This document shows, one piece after another, positions 49,147-58,278 of a stretch of DNA of 64,000 nt. The position numbers and the translations under genes are program-made. Where the stretch lies: NCBI GenBank assembly GCA_017656255.1, contig JACDOE010000006.1, forward strand, positions 62,001 to 126,000. Direction: 5' to 3'. Below the pieces are notes generated by a model. That model searched no databases. It saw nothing but the letters and a program-made list of their open reading frames with translations, and had not been told where the DNA came from. This DNA comes from Bacillaceae bacterium. Lineage in GTDB: Bacteria > Bacillota > Bacilli > JACDOE01. Each line of letters starts with the position of its first letter. Position 1 is the stretch's first letter.

Positions 49147-51042
49147 ATGGAAAAGCAATCTGAAAACAGTGACCTGGAAATGAAACTTTTCGCTTTATCT
49201 TTATTCATTGGGGCTGCTTCCACTTATCTCTTATACGGTGATTACGATCTTGGTAAATATCGGCCATATGTTGAAAATGGAGCAAAATGGGGATGGGGGA
49301 TGGCCATCTTTTTTATTTTAGCGCCGGCTATTTGGAAATATCGGTGGGAAGCCTTGAGCTTTACAGGGACCCTTTTGCGAAAGGCCATACAAAAGCTCTC
49401 TCGAATTAACGTGAGGCAATCTTTTCCGGTTATTCAACCATCAAATGAGAACTTGGAAAGGAAATCATTTTCCTTATTACAAAAGGAGAAACCATTTGAG
49501 TTGGGACAAGGAATGGCTGATCTGTCCGTACCAGTCAATTACCTTCCCCAACATGATGGTAAACATCAATATCGTGACGCCCTCGATCAAATGAATTATG
49601 AGAAGGAACTGACAATAGCTTTTCAGCGAGTCGGTTTGTTGAAAAGTGATGAATCATTAAACGTCAAAAAGGTGCAGCAAGGACCATTAGCTGTAAAAGT
49701 GACCATAGATATCCCTGCCGGGGTTAAAATGTCTCAAATCAAGGGAAATACAGAAGATTTGGAGACGATGTTAGGGATCCCTTCTTTACAAGTGGTCAAC
49801 GGAGAGTTTACTGCTTCAGCTGCACTGGTCATGGTCCGTCCTCAACGTCCTCCTATTCTGTTGAGATCCTGTATAGAGAAAGGGGTTGATCAATTTCAAA
49901 AATATGCGCTTCCCATCGTGATTGGTGTGGGATTAGATGGTCAACCGGTTGTCGTTGATCTGGTTTCGGTTCGAAATTTGTTAGTGGCCGGCACTACCGG
50001 AAGCGGTAAGAGCTGGTGGTTAAACCAAGCTATTTTAGGTTTGCTTATGGCAAAAACCCCTGATGAGCTGCAAATGGTTTTAATTGATCCCAAAATGGTT
50101 GAACTGGCATCTTTTTCGGACTATCCTCATGTCATGAAAGTCGTCACTGAGCCTAAAAAAAGCGCCCAGATACTCAAACTATTAGTTGGAGAAATGGAGA
50201 AGCGTTATGAATTGCTGCGAAAATATCGTATGAAAAACATTCAGCAGTTGCTCAAAAGACGTGCTTCTGACAAGGATATTCCCCCGATGCCTTATATCAT
50301 TTGTGTTGTTGACGAGCTGGCCGATCTTATGATTGTGGCCAAAAATGAAATCGAGCCTCTTATTCAGCGACTTACACAAAAAGCACGTGCTGCAGGTATT
50401 TTTCTAATACTGGCCACACAACGCCCTTCTGTTGATGTCGTTACGGGTGTCATTAAGTCAAACATGCCATCTCGTGTTGTTTTTCGGTGTATGACATCAG
50501 CTGATTATTCGACTGTATTGGGTTTTAGTCCTGGAACAACGTTACTCGGAAAAGGGGACGGGGTTGCCCTTATTGAAGGCAGCTTCGATTTGATTCGGTT
50601 TCAATCACCCGGGATCGCCACGGATGAAGACATGGCAGAAGAAACGATCCAGCAGGTATCCGGGTATCTTAATCAAAAGTATGGCCATGCACGTGTTGAG
50701 CATGACTTAATAGGAGTTGGATTAGAAGAAGATCTGGATTATACGGATCTGGATGATGAAGAAATTTTGGATTTGGAAGAGGGTGATGATGACGTAGGCG
50801 AAGAGAAAAAACTATTGAAAGTGTTAAAAAGTTATATCGCGTATAATGAAGAGGTTCGAGTCAGTGACATACAACAGTTTTTAGGCATACGCAAACAACG
50901 GGTTATTCATCTTTTACAGATGTTGGTCCAGGAAGGGTGGCTGGAGGCACCTCCTGAAGGGAATCCCAGAGCGGGTTATCAACTTCTTTTAACAAAAGAA
51001 CAGATTGAAAATTATAAGCGAGAGAACCCGCTGCACATTTAA
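49147..51042 (+). CDS. FtsK/SpoIIIE-type DNA translocase
   Basis: A 631-residue protein with two N-terminal membrane helices, an alpha/beta motor domain (LVAGTTGSGKSWWLNQAILG; ICVVDELADLMIV; GIFLILATQRPSVDVVTGVI) and a C-terminal winged helix (VRVSDIQQFLGIRKQRVIHL) like the FtsK gamma domain. It has the complete FtsK motor layout rather than a VirD4 coupling protein. It could pump double-stranded DNA between cells, as TraB does in Streptomyces, or act in the mother cell or forespore. The ATG at 49147 follows GGAGGTGA. Confidence 0.85.
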   Translation: MEKQSENSDLEMKLFALSLFIGAASTYLLYGDYDLGKYRPYVENGAKWGWGMAIFFILAPAIWKYRWEALSFTGTLLRKAIQKLSRINVRQSFPVIQPSNENLERKSFSLLQKEKPFELGQGMADLSVPVNYLPQHDGKHQYRDALDQMNYEKELTIAFQRVGLLKSDESLNVKKVQQGPLAVKVTIDIPAGVKMSQIKGNTEDLETMLGIPSLQVVNGEFTASAALVMVRPQRPPILLRSCIEKGVDQFQKYALPIVIGVGLDGQPVVVDLVSVRNLLVAGTTGSGKSWWLNQAILGLLMAKTPDELQMVLIDPKMVELASFSDYPHVMKVVTEPKKSAQILKLLVGEMEKRYELLRKYRMKNIQQLLKRRASDKDIPPMPYIICVVDELADLMIVAKNEIEPLIQRLTQKARAAGIFLILATQRPSVDVVTGVIKSNMPSRVVFRCMTSADYSTVLGFSPGTTLLGKGDGVALIEGSFDLIRFQSPGIATDEDMAEETIQQVSGYLNQKYGHARVEHDLIGVGLEEDLDYTDLDDEEILDLEEGDDDVGEEKKLLKVLKSYIAYNEEVRVSDIQQFLGIRKQRVIHLLQMLVQEGWLEAPPEGNPRAGYQLLLTKEQIENYKRENPLHI

Positions 51043-51112
51043 ACCGTAGCAGATAATATTATTTTGGTTACAACAAAAATCTAAAGCGGAATATGGAAAG
51101 AAAGGATTTAAG

Positions 51113-52448
51113 GGGACTGTAAAATATTTTGTGTAAACTCCTAACCTCATAGATTTTGTTACAATATTCATAGAAAGGTTGGGAGTGTATATGAGTTTTT
51201 TGTCAAAAGAACAAATTAGACAGATGATCAAAGAGAAAAACCTAAAATCCACCCAAGATATCCAGGATACCTTAAAAGAAATGTTTGCTGACACATTGCA
51301 GGAGATGCTTGAAGCAGAATTAGATCACGATCTTGGCTATGAAAAGCATGATGTCAAAAACAAAAAGGGTACGAATAGTCGGAATGGATACAGTTCTAAA
51401 AAAGTGCGTTCTGACTACGGAGAAGTCGAAATCAACGTTCCTCGTGATCGTGAAGGTGAATTTGAACCCCGGATTGTCCCTAAACATCAAAGAAATGTAA
51501 CAGGGATTGAGAGCCAGATCATTTCAATGTATGCCAAGGGGATGAGCACACGAGACATCCAGGATCACTTAGCTGAGCTTTACGATATCGATGTTTCCCC
51601 GACGATGATTTCCAATGTGACACAGAAGCTTTTGCCTGTAATTCAGGAGTGGCAAAACCGTCCCTTATCGAATGTGTATGCCATTTTATACTTGGATGCC
51701 ATTCACTATAAAGTGAAACAAGAAGGTGCCATTGTAAACAAAGCAGCTTATATGGTGATTGGCATTGACCTGGAAGGTTACAAAGATGTATTAGGAATCT
51801 GGATTGGTGAAAGTGAATCCTCTAAATTCTGGATGAGTGTCTGTAACGACCTAAGAAACCGCGGTGTTGAAGATATCCTCATTGCCAGCGTGGACAATTT
51901 GAAGGGATTTTCCGATGCGATCCAGGCTAGCTTTCCCCAAACGGAAATCCAGAAGTGCATCGTCCATCAAATTCGAAATTCAACTAAATTTGTGTCCTAC
52001 AAAGATCTCAAAAAAGTCACCCATGATTTAAAACCAATATACAAAGCGGTAAATGAAGAAACCGCTCTTCTGGAACTGGAGCGTTTTGAGCAGGAATGGG
52101 GGAAGAAATACCCCATCATTGTCCGCTCATGGCGAAATAATTGGGACGAACTGGCTACCTTTTTCAAGTATCCAGCTGAAATTCGCAAACTCATCTACAC
52201 GACAAATATCATCGAAAGCTACCACCGGCAATTACGAAAAGTGACCAAAGGAAAAAGTGTATTTCCAAATGATGAATCTTTGCTCAAAATGCTTTATTTA
52301 GCCACACAGGATGTTTTAAAAAAATGGACGGGGCGTATTCAGAACTGGGGTCAAATCCTTTCTCAGCTCGCGATCTATTTTGAGGATCGGATAGAGCCCC
52401 ATCTGAATTAACAGGGTCTGGGGTTTACACAGAAAAATTGACAGACCC
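51113..52448 (+). mobile_element. IS256-family insertion sequence (complete)
   Basis: 1,336 bp bounded by imperfect inverted repeats of about 29 bp (left GGGACTGT...GTGTAAACTCC; right, read inward, GGGTCTGT...GTGTAAACCCC). An 8-bp target duplication GATTTAAG stands at 51105-51112 and 52449-52456. Intact duplication and intact transposase gene indicate a fairly recent insertion between the FtsK-type gene and the next stalk gene. Confidence 0.93.
51191..52411 (+). CDS. IS256-family (Mutator-type) transposase
   Basis: A 406-residue protein with the IS256/MuDR signature. YLDAIHYKVKQEG carries the first catalytic Asp, IASVDNLKGFSDAIQASFPQ the second, and RKLIYTTNIIESYHRQLRKV contains the third acidic residue. 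Full length and uninterrupted. AAAGGTTGGGAG precedes the ATG. Confidence 0.95.
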   Translation: MSFLSKEQIRQMIKEKNLKSTQDIQDTLKEMFADTLQEMLEAELDHDLGYEKHDVKNKKGTNSRNGYSSKKVRSDYGEVEINVPRDREGEFEPRIVPKHQRNVTGIESQIISMYAKGMSTRDIQDHLAELYDIDVSPTMISNVTQKLLPVIQEWQNRPLSNVYAILYLDAIHYKVKQEGAIVNKAAYMVIGIDLEGYKDVLGIWIGESESSKFWMSVCNDLRNRGVEDILIASVDNLKGFSDAIQASFPQTEIQKCIVHQIRNSTKFVSYKDLKKVTHDLKPIYKAVNEETALLELERFEQEWGKKYPIIVRSWRNNWDELATFFKYPAEIRKLIYTTNIIESYHRQLRKVTKGKSVFPNDESLLKMLYLATQDVLKKWTGRIQNWGQILSQLAIYFEDRIEPHLN

Positions 52449-52473
52449 GATTTAAGAAGGCGTTGGATGCCCT

Positions 52474-52513
52474 ATTAAAAAAATATAAAAGCCCTGCCTT
52501 AATTGGTAGGGTT
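52474..52513 (-). terminator. Terminator overlapping the stalk-gene stop
   Basis: GGTAGGGTT and AGCCCTGCC (read on the plus strand) form a 9-position stem whose loop holds the stop codon of the minus-strand gene. On that strand it is followed by a T-rich tract. Confidence 0.65.
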
Positions 52514-53017
52514 ATTTTCATCTTCAAATTCCATCCCCCATTGTCGTTCAGCAACCTCTTTAGACACGCATCCAGCTTCAATTAACGCTCGTCTTCTTTC
52601 GTCAATATGTATCTGTTTAACTTCTGGATGAGCGTAAGGGTTCTGTTTTCCCTCCAAGCCTAATTCCTTAATTTTTTCTTTGGTAAGCTGATCGTATTTT
52701 TTCATAACGCTTTGACACCTGACATTTGTGTTATCTTGAGCCGGATCAATAACACCTGTTTGTGGCTTTGTAATCGTAACTGTATAAGTTTCATGATCCC
52801 ACCCAACTTCCATCCCTAATGTTTCCGTTACCACACGAATCGGGACTAATGTTGTATCTTCCATGATAAACGCCGGCACGTCACTTTCCACTTTCTGCCC
52901 ATCCACAACCAAATTCACAATCGGATGACCGTTATACAATCCGTTTACCGCATTGGCAAATACAGTTCCGGAAAGAAAAGCTATTATAATGATAGAAATT
53001 AAAAGAATTCTCTTCAT
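52499..53017 (-). CDS. Secreted stalk-domain protein (minus strand)
   Basis: A 172-residue protein with signal peptide (ILLISIIIIAFLSGTVFA) and one stalk domain (TLVPIRVVTETLGMEVGW), then an acidic, helical C-terminal region with two Cys. AAGGAGGGAAA favours the ATG at 53017 over the longer frame. It is divergent from the recombinase gene and opposite in strand to the transfer genes. Confidence 0.8.
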   Translation of the reverse strand: MKRILLISIIIIAFLSGTVFANAVNGLYNGHPIVNLVVDGQKVESDVPAFIMEDTTLVPIRVVTETLGMEVGWDHETYTVTITKPQTGVIDPAQDNTNVRCQSVMKKYDQLTKEKIKELGLEGKQNPYAHPEVKQIHIDERRRALIEAGCVSKEVAERQWGMEFEDENNPTN

Positions 53018-53081
53018 CAATTTCCCTCCTTGTATTTCACATTGTTGTTGGAAAATATCCAATAATATCGATCTTTTTCAT

Positions 53082-53110
53082 CAATATTTAAGTGAATTAT
53101 AACATATATT
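53082..53110 (+). promoter_or_regulatory. Sigma-E-like promoter upstream of the recombinase
   Basis: CAATATT at 53082-53088, a 14-bp spacer and CATATATT at 53103-53110 agree closely with the mother-cell sigma-E consensus (kmATATT, N14, CATACAmT). It lies 226 bp before the recombinase start. CATATATTA also fits a sigma-K -10 box. Random AT-rich sequence can mimic these motifs, so this is a candidate only. Confidence 0.45.
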
Positions 53111-53335
53111 ACCTGTTTTAAATGATGATAACGTGAATTAGTGGTGTGCTTTCTTTGGTACTGGTGTCTTGTGGATATAAGATAGCTGAAAAATGTTTAA
53201 GGCTTTGAATGATAAAAATATACACAGAACGGAAAATTGAGGATAATAAGGCAATTAACATCGAAGTAAAAAAGAGGTAAAATAAAAATGTGTAACCTTT
53301 GCAAACGAAAATGAGGATCTCAGGGAGGGCTTACA

Positions 53336-54874
53336 TTGTATTCTCCGGATGGATCATATGATTATATTGGTGACGATGAGTATGCAACTTATATTCGGGT
53401 ATCTACGGATAAGGATGAGCAAATCTCTTCGGTCGAGAATCAATTAGCCATCTGCAGGTATTGGCTAGAGCAAAATGGTTTTACATGGAATGAAAGATCG
53501 GTTTATAAGGATGAGGGAATTAGCGGGACCGTTTTATTAGATCGTTTGGCCATGCAAAGGATACTGGAAAAAGCGAAAAAACGTGAAATAAAAATGGTTG
53601 TTTTTAAATCATTAAGTCGTTTAGCCAGGGATATGAAAGATGCTCTCGATATCAAAGAGATACTTCATGGGCATAATGTCAGGATTATTTCAGTCGAAGA
53701 AGGATATGATTCGTTCATGGTCTCAAAAAACGACATGCGGTTTGAAATGTCCAGTTTATTTAACGAGCAGTACAGCCGCATGTTATCTGTAAATATTGCA
53801 GGGGTGCTAGCTCAAAAAGTAAGAAATGGCGATCATATTGGTAAAATCCCATATGGTTATGATCGTATTAATAAGAAGCTGGTCATAAAAGATGAAGAGG
53901 CAAAGGTAATCAAACAAATTTTTAAATGGAAACAAGAGGGGTTCGGGTATAAGAGTATTGCCAAAATGTTAAACAACCCGGAAGTAAGACCTCATTCCTC
54001 CTCTCTATTAATTCCGGATAAACCGATCCCCTCATCTACCGGCGGGAAATGGCAGGTTACATCCATTCAAAGAATCGTTAATAACCCTCTGTATTGTGGG
54101 GATTTTATATTAAATCAATATCGTAAAGAAAAAGTTGGGGGCAGAAAAAAACAAATTCGGAACCCTAAAGATAAATGGGTTATCTTCAGAGATCATCATC
54201 CAGCTATAATTACACGGGATTTGTGGAATGAAGTAAACAATTCCTCGCCACATAAAGGCAAAAAGATAACACCCTGGAATGAGTTTAGAGGGTTAATCAA
54301 ATGCTCAGAATGTGGATCCAATATGGTTATTGTTCAATCTTGGAAGAGAAAAAAGGATGGTTCAAAAACTATCTGGGCGTATTTAAAATGTTCTCAATAC
54401 AGGCGTGGTGGGACCGATTTATGTGTCAATCATGCTCCAATACAGTACAAGGATTTTAGGGAATTTATAATTAATCAGTTGATTGAAAAAGGGAAGCTGA
54501 TTGCCCTCAATATAGAAAGCGACTTTGAAGCTCAAAGAAAAGGTAAATTAAAAACATTAAAAAGAAAAGTTGAACGATTAGAGTTAAAGAAAAAGGATTT
54601 ACTGGACCTATATCTCGAAAAAGTTATCGATCGAAATGAATTTCTACACAAGCGCGATGAGATTGAGGAAGAGGTTAATAAAACAAAAGAAGAAGTGTAT
54701 ATGTTGGAACGGGAAGAAGATTCTCAAGCACAGATCAAAAATATTAAAGAGGCATTTAAGGTCTTGGAAAATCAGAATCAGGATTTATATGAGGTTTTTA
54801 AAACATTGATTAAAAGGATTATCATACATCCAGATGGTACGATTGATATAGAGTATTCGTTTCAAAATAAATAG
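53336..54874 (+). CDS. Large serine recombinase (integrase of the element)
   Basis: A 512-residue SpoIVCA/phiC31-type recombinase. The catalytic region begins YIRVSTDKDEQ with Ser in VSTD; SLSRLARDM holds the other active-site Arg residues. Then a recombinase domain (IPYGYDRINKKLVIKDEEAK), a zinc ribbon (LIKCSECGSNMVIV...YLKCSQYRRGG...CVNH) and a coiled coil. It should carry out integration and excision at the 11-bp core in gerE. The start is a TTG after CAGGGAGGG. It lies 3.4 kb inside attR. Confidence 0.92.
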   Translation: MYSPDGSYDYIGDDEYATYIRVSTDKDEQISSVENQLAICRYWLEQNGFTWNERSVYKDEGISGTVLLDRLAMQRILEKAKKREIKMVVFKSLSRLARDMKDALDIKEILHGHNVRIISVEEGYDSFMVSKNDMRFEMSSLFNEQYSRMLSVNIAGVLAQKVRNGDHIGKIPYGYDRINKKLVIKDEEAKVIKQIFKWKQEGFGYKSIAKMLNNPEVRPHSSSLLIPDKPIPSSTGGKWQVTSIQRIVNNPLYCGDFILNQYRKEKVGGRKKQIRNPKDKWVIFRDHHPAIITRDLWNEVNNSSPHKGKKITPWNEFRGLIKCSECGSNMVIVQSWKRKKDGSKTIWAYLKCSQYRRGGTDLCVNHAPIQYKDFREFIINQLIEKGKLIALNIESDFEAQRKGKLKTLKRKVERLELKKKDLLDLYLEKVIDRNEFLHKRDEIEEEVNKTKEEVYMLEREEDSQAQIKNIKEAFKVLENQNQDLYEVFKTLIKRIIIHPDGTIDIEYSFQNK

Positions 54875-54896
54875 CAAAAGTTGGGGAGGGATGATT

Positions 54897-56291
54897 TTGG
54901 CCAAAACAGAAGTAATGAAAGATTTTTTAAAAGAGAATAGCATAAAAGCAATTGAAGAATTTCTTTCATATTACAAGGAATCTTCTCAAGCAAATTTTGA
55001 AAATAATGTACTTAGACTTTTATATGAACAATTGAAATTAGACGATGTCTCAAAAATAACAATTGGTCACTACTTAAAAATATTCCCTTATGAAAGTAAT
55101 AAGTTAACATCTCAACAGCATTATAAAAGGAGTTTTTTTAAATTTTTATATGCATTTAACTATTTAGAGAATTCAACTGGGTTTAATGATATTTTTAACA
55201 AAAAAGAAAATTGCGTGAAATATTTCAAGCAATTAAAACAAAAAAATAAAAATGAGGAATTTCAAAGAAATAATAATGATAATAAAGATTCTTTTATTAC
55301 TATTGAAGAACTTTTGTCCATACAAAAAGTAATAGAAACAGAATCTACAAAGATTGAAACCTTAAAAATGCAATTCTGTTGGTATGCAATTTTTGAACTA
55401 GGAATACCTATTGAGGAAATAAAGAAAGAAATTTCTAGTGATAACTATTCGGATGGAAAACTTTATACTTCTAAAGGTGCATTTGAAATACCAAAAAAAT
55501 TTGAATTAATGTTTATTGAACTCTCTAAACGTAATAGTGATTATAATGGATTTGCTACTCTCAATTCACTTATTGCTCAAATCGGCGAAACAGCGAAAAT
55601 GAGAAGAAGATTATTACCCAGGATGGTTAAGCGTGCAAGAGAGGAATATATGATTAAATGTGCTAATTGTTATAATAGTTATACTAACCTGTCACATTAT
55701 TGGGAATCAATAAATGATCGGATCGTATGTAAGAAATGTGCTGATTCACTTAAAAAAAAACTAAATGATGATGTTAAAGTAAAAAAAATCGCGAATATGG
55801 TATTTGATTTTGGAGCAATTGAAGATAATTTGACCATGCTTTATACTTATAATGATTATAAAAAGAAATTAAATAAAGTAAATATTGATTATTTAGAACT
55901 TCACAAATATCAGATTGAAATTGGTAAATTGGGGGAATTGTATGTATATGAAAAAGAATGTGAAAAATTAAAAGGAACTCAGTACTTATATAAAATAGAT
56001 GAAAAAAAAGCTCTGGACCCTTCAAACGGTTATGATATTTTGTCTTATACACGTGATGGAAAACCATTATACATAGAAGTCAAAGCAACGGTAGGATCTG
56101 AAGATGAGTTCTATCTCACAGAAAATGAAATAAAAACTGCAGAAGAGCTAAAGAAATCAGGAAAAACTTATTTAATATATTTCATAAAGAAAATTATGTC
56201 AGATAATCCGGAACTCATAATCATTGATGACATTTTTTTTAACACTGATTACAAAATGTATCCAGCAAAATGGAAAGTGACAAGAATATAA
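54897..56291 (+). CDS. DUF3883-domain protein (restriction-like)
   Basis: A 464-residue protein. Residues 345-440 form a DUF3883 domain (GKLGELYVYEKECEKL, GYDILSYTRDGKPLYIEVKA, EDEFYLTENEIKTAEE) with the PD-(D/E)XK-like D...ExK pattern. A central zinc-finger-like CANC...CKKC is near residue 260. The N-terminal 200 residues are AT-rich and helical. DUF3883 occurs in restriction and anti-phage systems. The TTG at 54897 is six bases after GGGGAGGG; the ATG at 54891 touches that site. Convergent with the OLD nuclease gene. Confidence 0.72.
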   Translation: MAKTEVMKDFLKENSIKAIEEFLSYYKESSQANFENNVLRLLYEQLKLDDVSKITIGHYLKIFPYESNKLTSQQHYKRSFFKFLYAFNYLENSTGFNDIFNKKENCVKYFKQLKQKNKNEEFQRNNNDNKDSFITIEELLSIQKVIETESTKIETLKMQFCWYAIFELGIPIEEIKKEISSDNYSDGKLYTSKGAFEIPKKFELMFIELSKRNSDYNGFATLNSLIAQIGETAKMRRRLLPRMVKRAREEYMIKCANCYNSYTNLSHYWESINDRIVCKKCADSLKKKLNDDVKVKKIANMVFDFGAIEDNLTMLYTYNDYKKKLNKVNIDYLELHKYQIEIGKLGELYVYEKECEKLKGTQYLYKIDEKKALDPSNGYDILSYTRDGKPLYIEVKATVGSEDEFYLTENEIKTAEELKKSGKTYLIYFIKKIMSDNPELIIIDDIFFNTDYKMYPAKWKVTRI

Positions 56292-56300
56292 AAACAAAAG

Positions 56301-58145
56301 TTAATCATCATTATAATTTTTAGTTGCTGCTATTTGTCGGTTGATATTTTCATAAAATGAAATTCTTTTGTCTATTTCTTTAAGCCATTTTTCAATTTCT
56401 TTATTTGGATCCGATTCATTAAGTTGTTCTAATGTCATTTCAGCAGCGACTTCATTATTTAACTTCTTTTTAACAGTAGATTCTTTCCAACCTAAAACAT
56501 CAGCTACTATTTTTGGAACATTATCCATGTCACCAAATTTCACTTTAATACCTAGTACTTTTTCGATTGCATCAGGATGAAGATAGTTTTCCATTTCTCT
56601 TTTATTAGTAAAAAATGCTATGGAAAGATCATCTCGTCCATTGATCTCTTAATATGCCTTTAGATTTTTTGGTCGCTCATAATCTCTGTCAAATATATAT
56701 ATTTCTGGATATCCTAAACCACTAAGATACCTTTTTTTAACCCATTCCTTTAGGGAGCTTCCTCCTAAGGGGACAGTCGCTATACGGTTATCGGAATTTA
56801 AATCCGGAATAGATGGATCTTTACTATGTAATAGTCTACTAATATGTTTTAAAAAATTAACATCATTTGTTCCTTCAACAAACAATAATGCCCTTATACC
56901 GTTTATATCGGGTAAAACACCTAAACTATTAGCAATTTCTTCATAAATTTCATCATTGTTCATTAATATCTGTTTTTGCCCTTCATTGATTTTTACAAAG
57001 CGAAGGCTTTCTAATGGCAATTGTCCTGCTAATCCAGGAACATGTGTTGTTAAAATCACTTGACAGTTCTTTTGTTCTGATAATGTAATTAGAGAATTAA
57101 TTATCATTTGTTGATTTGAAGGGTGTTGCGATGTTTCAGGTTCTTCAATAGCATAGATAACAGGTAAATTATCAATTTGTTGTTTTCTTTCTACTTCAGC
57201 TCTAAAAAAGTTTAATAGAATTAAACGTCTAACCCCACTACCTCGCTTATTTATAGGAATTTGTTCATCACTCGTTAAAGTTAATTTAAAAAGAGATTCC
57301 CATTTTGGATCGTTTTTAAATTGGGGAGATAATTCAGCAGCAAGAGAAGGAGCCATTTCTTGAAGTTTGGATAAAGTTCTATTAGCTACATCATAAACTC
57401 TTTCTTCAACTATAGATTTAATTTTTTCAAGATCTTCTTCGACAGTTCTTATTGCTTCAATTACTGCTAACTTCATTGGGTCTTGGATTTCTGAATCATC
57501 ATCTTTACTTGGACGATCGGCTTGAAATAGGGCAAAAATAGGGAGATTTTCTTTTAATTTGTTCCAAATTATTTTTGCATCTTCTTTATTTAATTGTATT
57601 TCAGTCCTTGTTAGCTTTAAGTCATCAAATTTATTATAAATTGCTCTTCTCATTGATGAATTTGTTCTTAGATCCACAGTCTTTTCATCTATATTTAATT
57701 CTTTTATCCTTTTAATAAGATCGGTATTTTTTAACAATAATAAATCATTAGCTAATTCAACACTTGGATAATTTGCGATTGCATATACTTTCTCTTTAGG
57801 ATTTTTCATAGTACAATCAAATATCTTATGAATTTCTAAATAACCTTCTTCGTTTAACAAATATTCATCTTTTAAATTTGTGGTTGAGGTTGAGTCAATA
57901 GTAATACTTTCTGGGAGGTTCTCAAAAACACATCCGATTCTAACATCTTTCTTATCCCCATGGACGCAAGCATCAGAAGAGTCAATTTTTACGATAGTGT
58001 TGTTGAAAAAAATTTCAAGGGCTTCAAGAATAGTTGACTTTCCTATATCATTTGTACCTATAAAGGCAGTTAAATCGTTTATTGGTATCCTAACTTCATC
58101 TTTGTATGAACGGAAGTTTTTAAGTATTATAGTTTTTAATTTCAT
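56301..58145 (-). pseudogene. OLD-family ATP-dependent endonuclease with internal stop
   Basis: An OLD protein: an ABC-type ATPase domain (FIGTNDIGKSTILEALEIFF; signature region NKRGSGVRRLILLNFFRAEV; VIYAIEEPETSQHPSNQQMI) followed by a Toprim nuclease domain (LLFVEGTNDVNFLKH, YIFDRDYERP). The frame stops at a TAA (56649-56651) after NLKAY. Downstream, in the same frame, the family sequence continues as EINGRDD...FFTNKREMENYLHPDAIEK to 56301. A single CAA-to-TAA (or similar) change explains this. The protein would be about 615 residues; as it stands the Toprim domain is cut. A conserved AAGGAGC precedes the ATG. Confidence 0.8.
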
Positions 58146-58260
58146 TTAATAAAAAGCTCCTTCCTTATGGAATAAATCAGTTTAATAATTACTTTCTGTA
58201 AGTTACACTTAATTCCTTTATTTAATTTAAATTACTGAATTGTGTCTTGCAAAAGCTACA

Positions 58261-58276
58261 CATCACAAATGTGATG
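58261..58276. repeat. Palindrome at the right end
   Basis: CATCACAAATGTGATG, a perfect 16-bp inverted repeat, straddles the element-side junction of the right core. In the excised circle it would form the centre of attP. Confidence 0.7.
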
Positions 58277-58278
58277 CA
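58268..58278 (+). other. attR core
   Basis: AATGTGATGCA, identical to 6736-6746. The gerE reading frame continues straight through it on the right. Confidence 0.9.

Larger units (their letters stand above)
6736..58278. mobile_element. Integrative element inserted in gerE (51.5 kb)
   Basis: The boundaries are an 11-bp direct repeat AATGTGATGCA (6736-6746 and 58268-58278) exactly where gerE is broken. The element carries its own large serine recombinase near the right end, a phage-like repressor switch, a ParMR-type partition module, and a transfer-like operon mixing Tad pilus and type IV secretion parts with an FtsK-type pump. It also carries toxin modules, an IS256 copy and candidate defence genes. 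No capsid, tail or terminase genes are visible, so it is not a typical prophage. No relaxase is visible, so it is not a classical ICE. Confidence 0.9.

Noticed and set aside
51043-52498. A gene remnant split by the IS256 copy
   Set aside because: Rejoining the flanks gives a short frame with protein-like composition (KSKAEYGKKGFKKALDALL), but it has no start codon, no ribosome site and no recognisable family.
6784-58145. The element as a prophage
   Set aside because: A repressor switch, an ArpU-like regulator and a serine integrase are phage-like, but no terminase, portal, capsid, tail or lysis genes are visible.
6784-58145. A relaxase (MobP, MobT, RepB-like or HUH motif)
   Set aside because: I looked for the three-His metal motif and for Rep_trans-like proteins among all plausible products and saw none. 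A divergent one cannot be excluded without profile searches.
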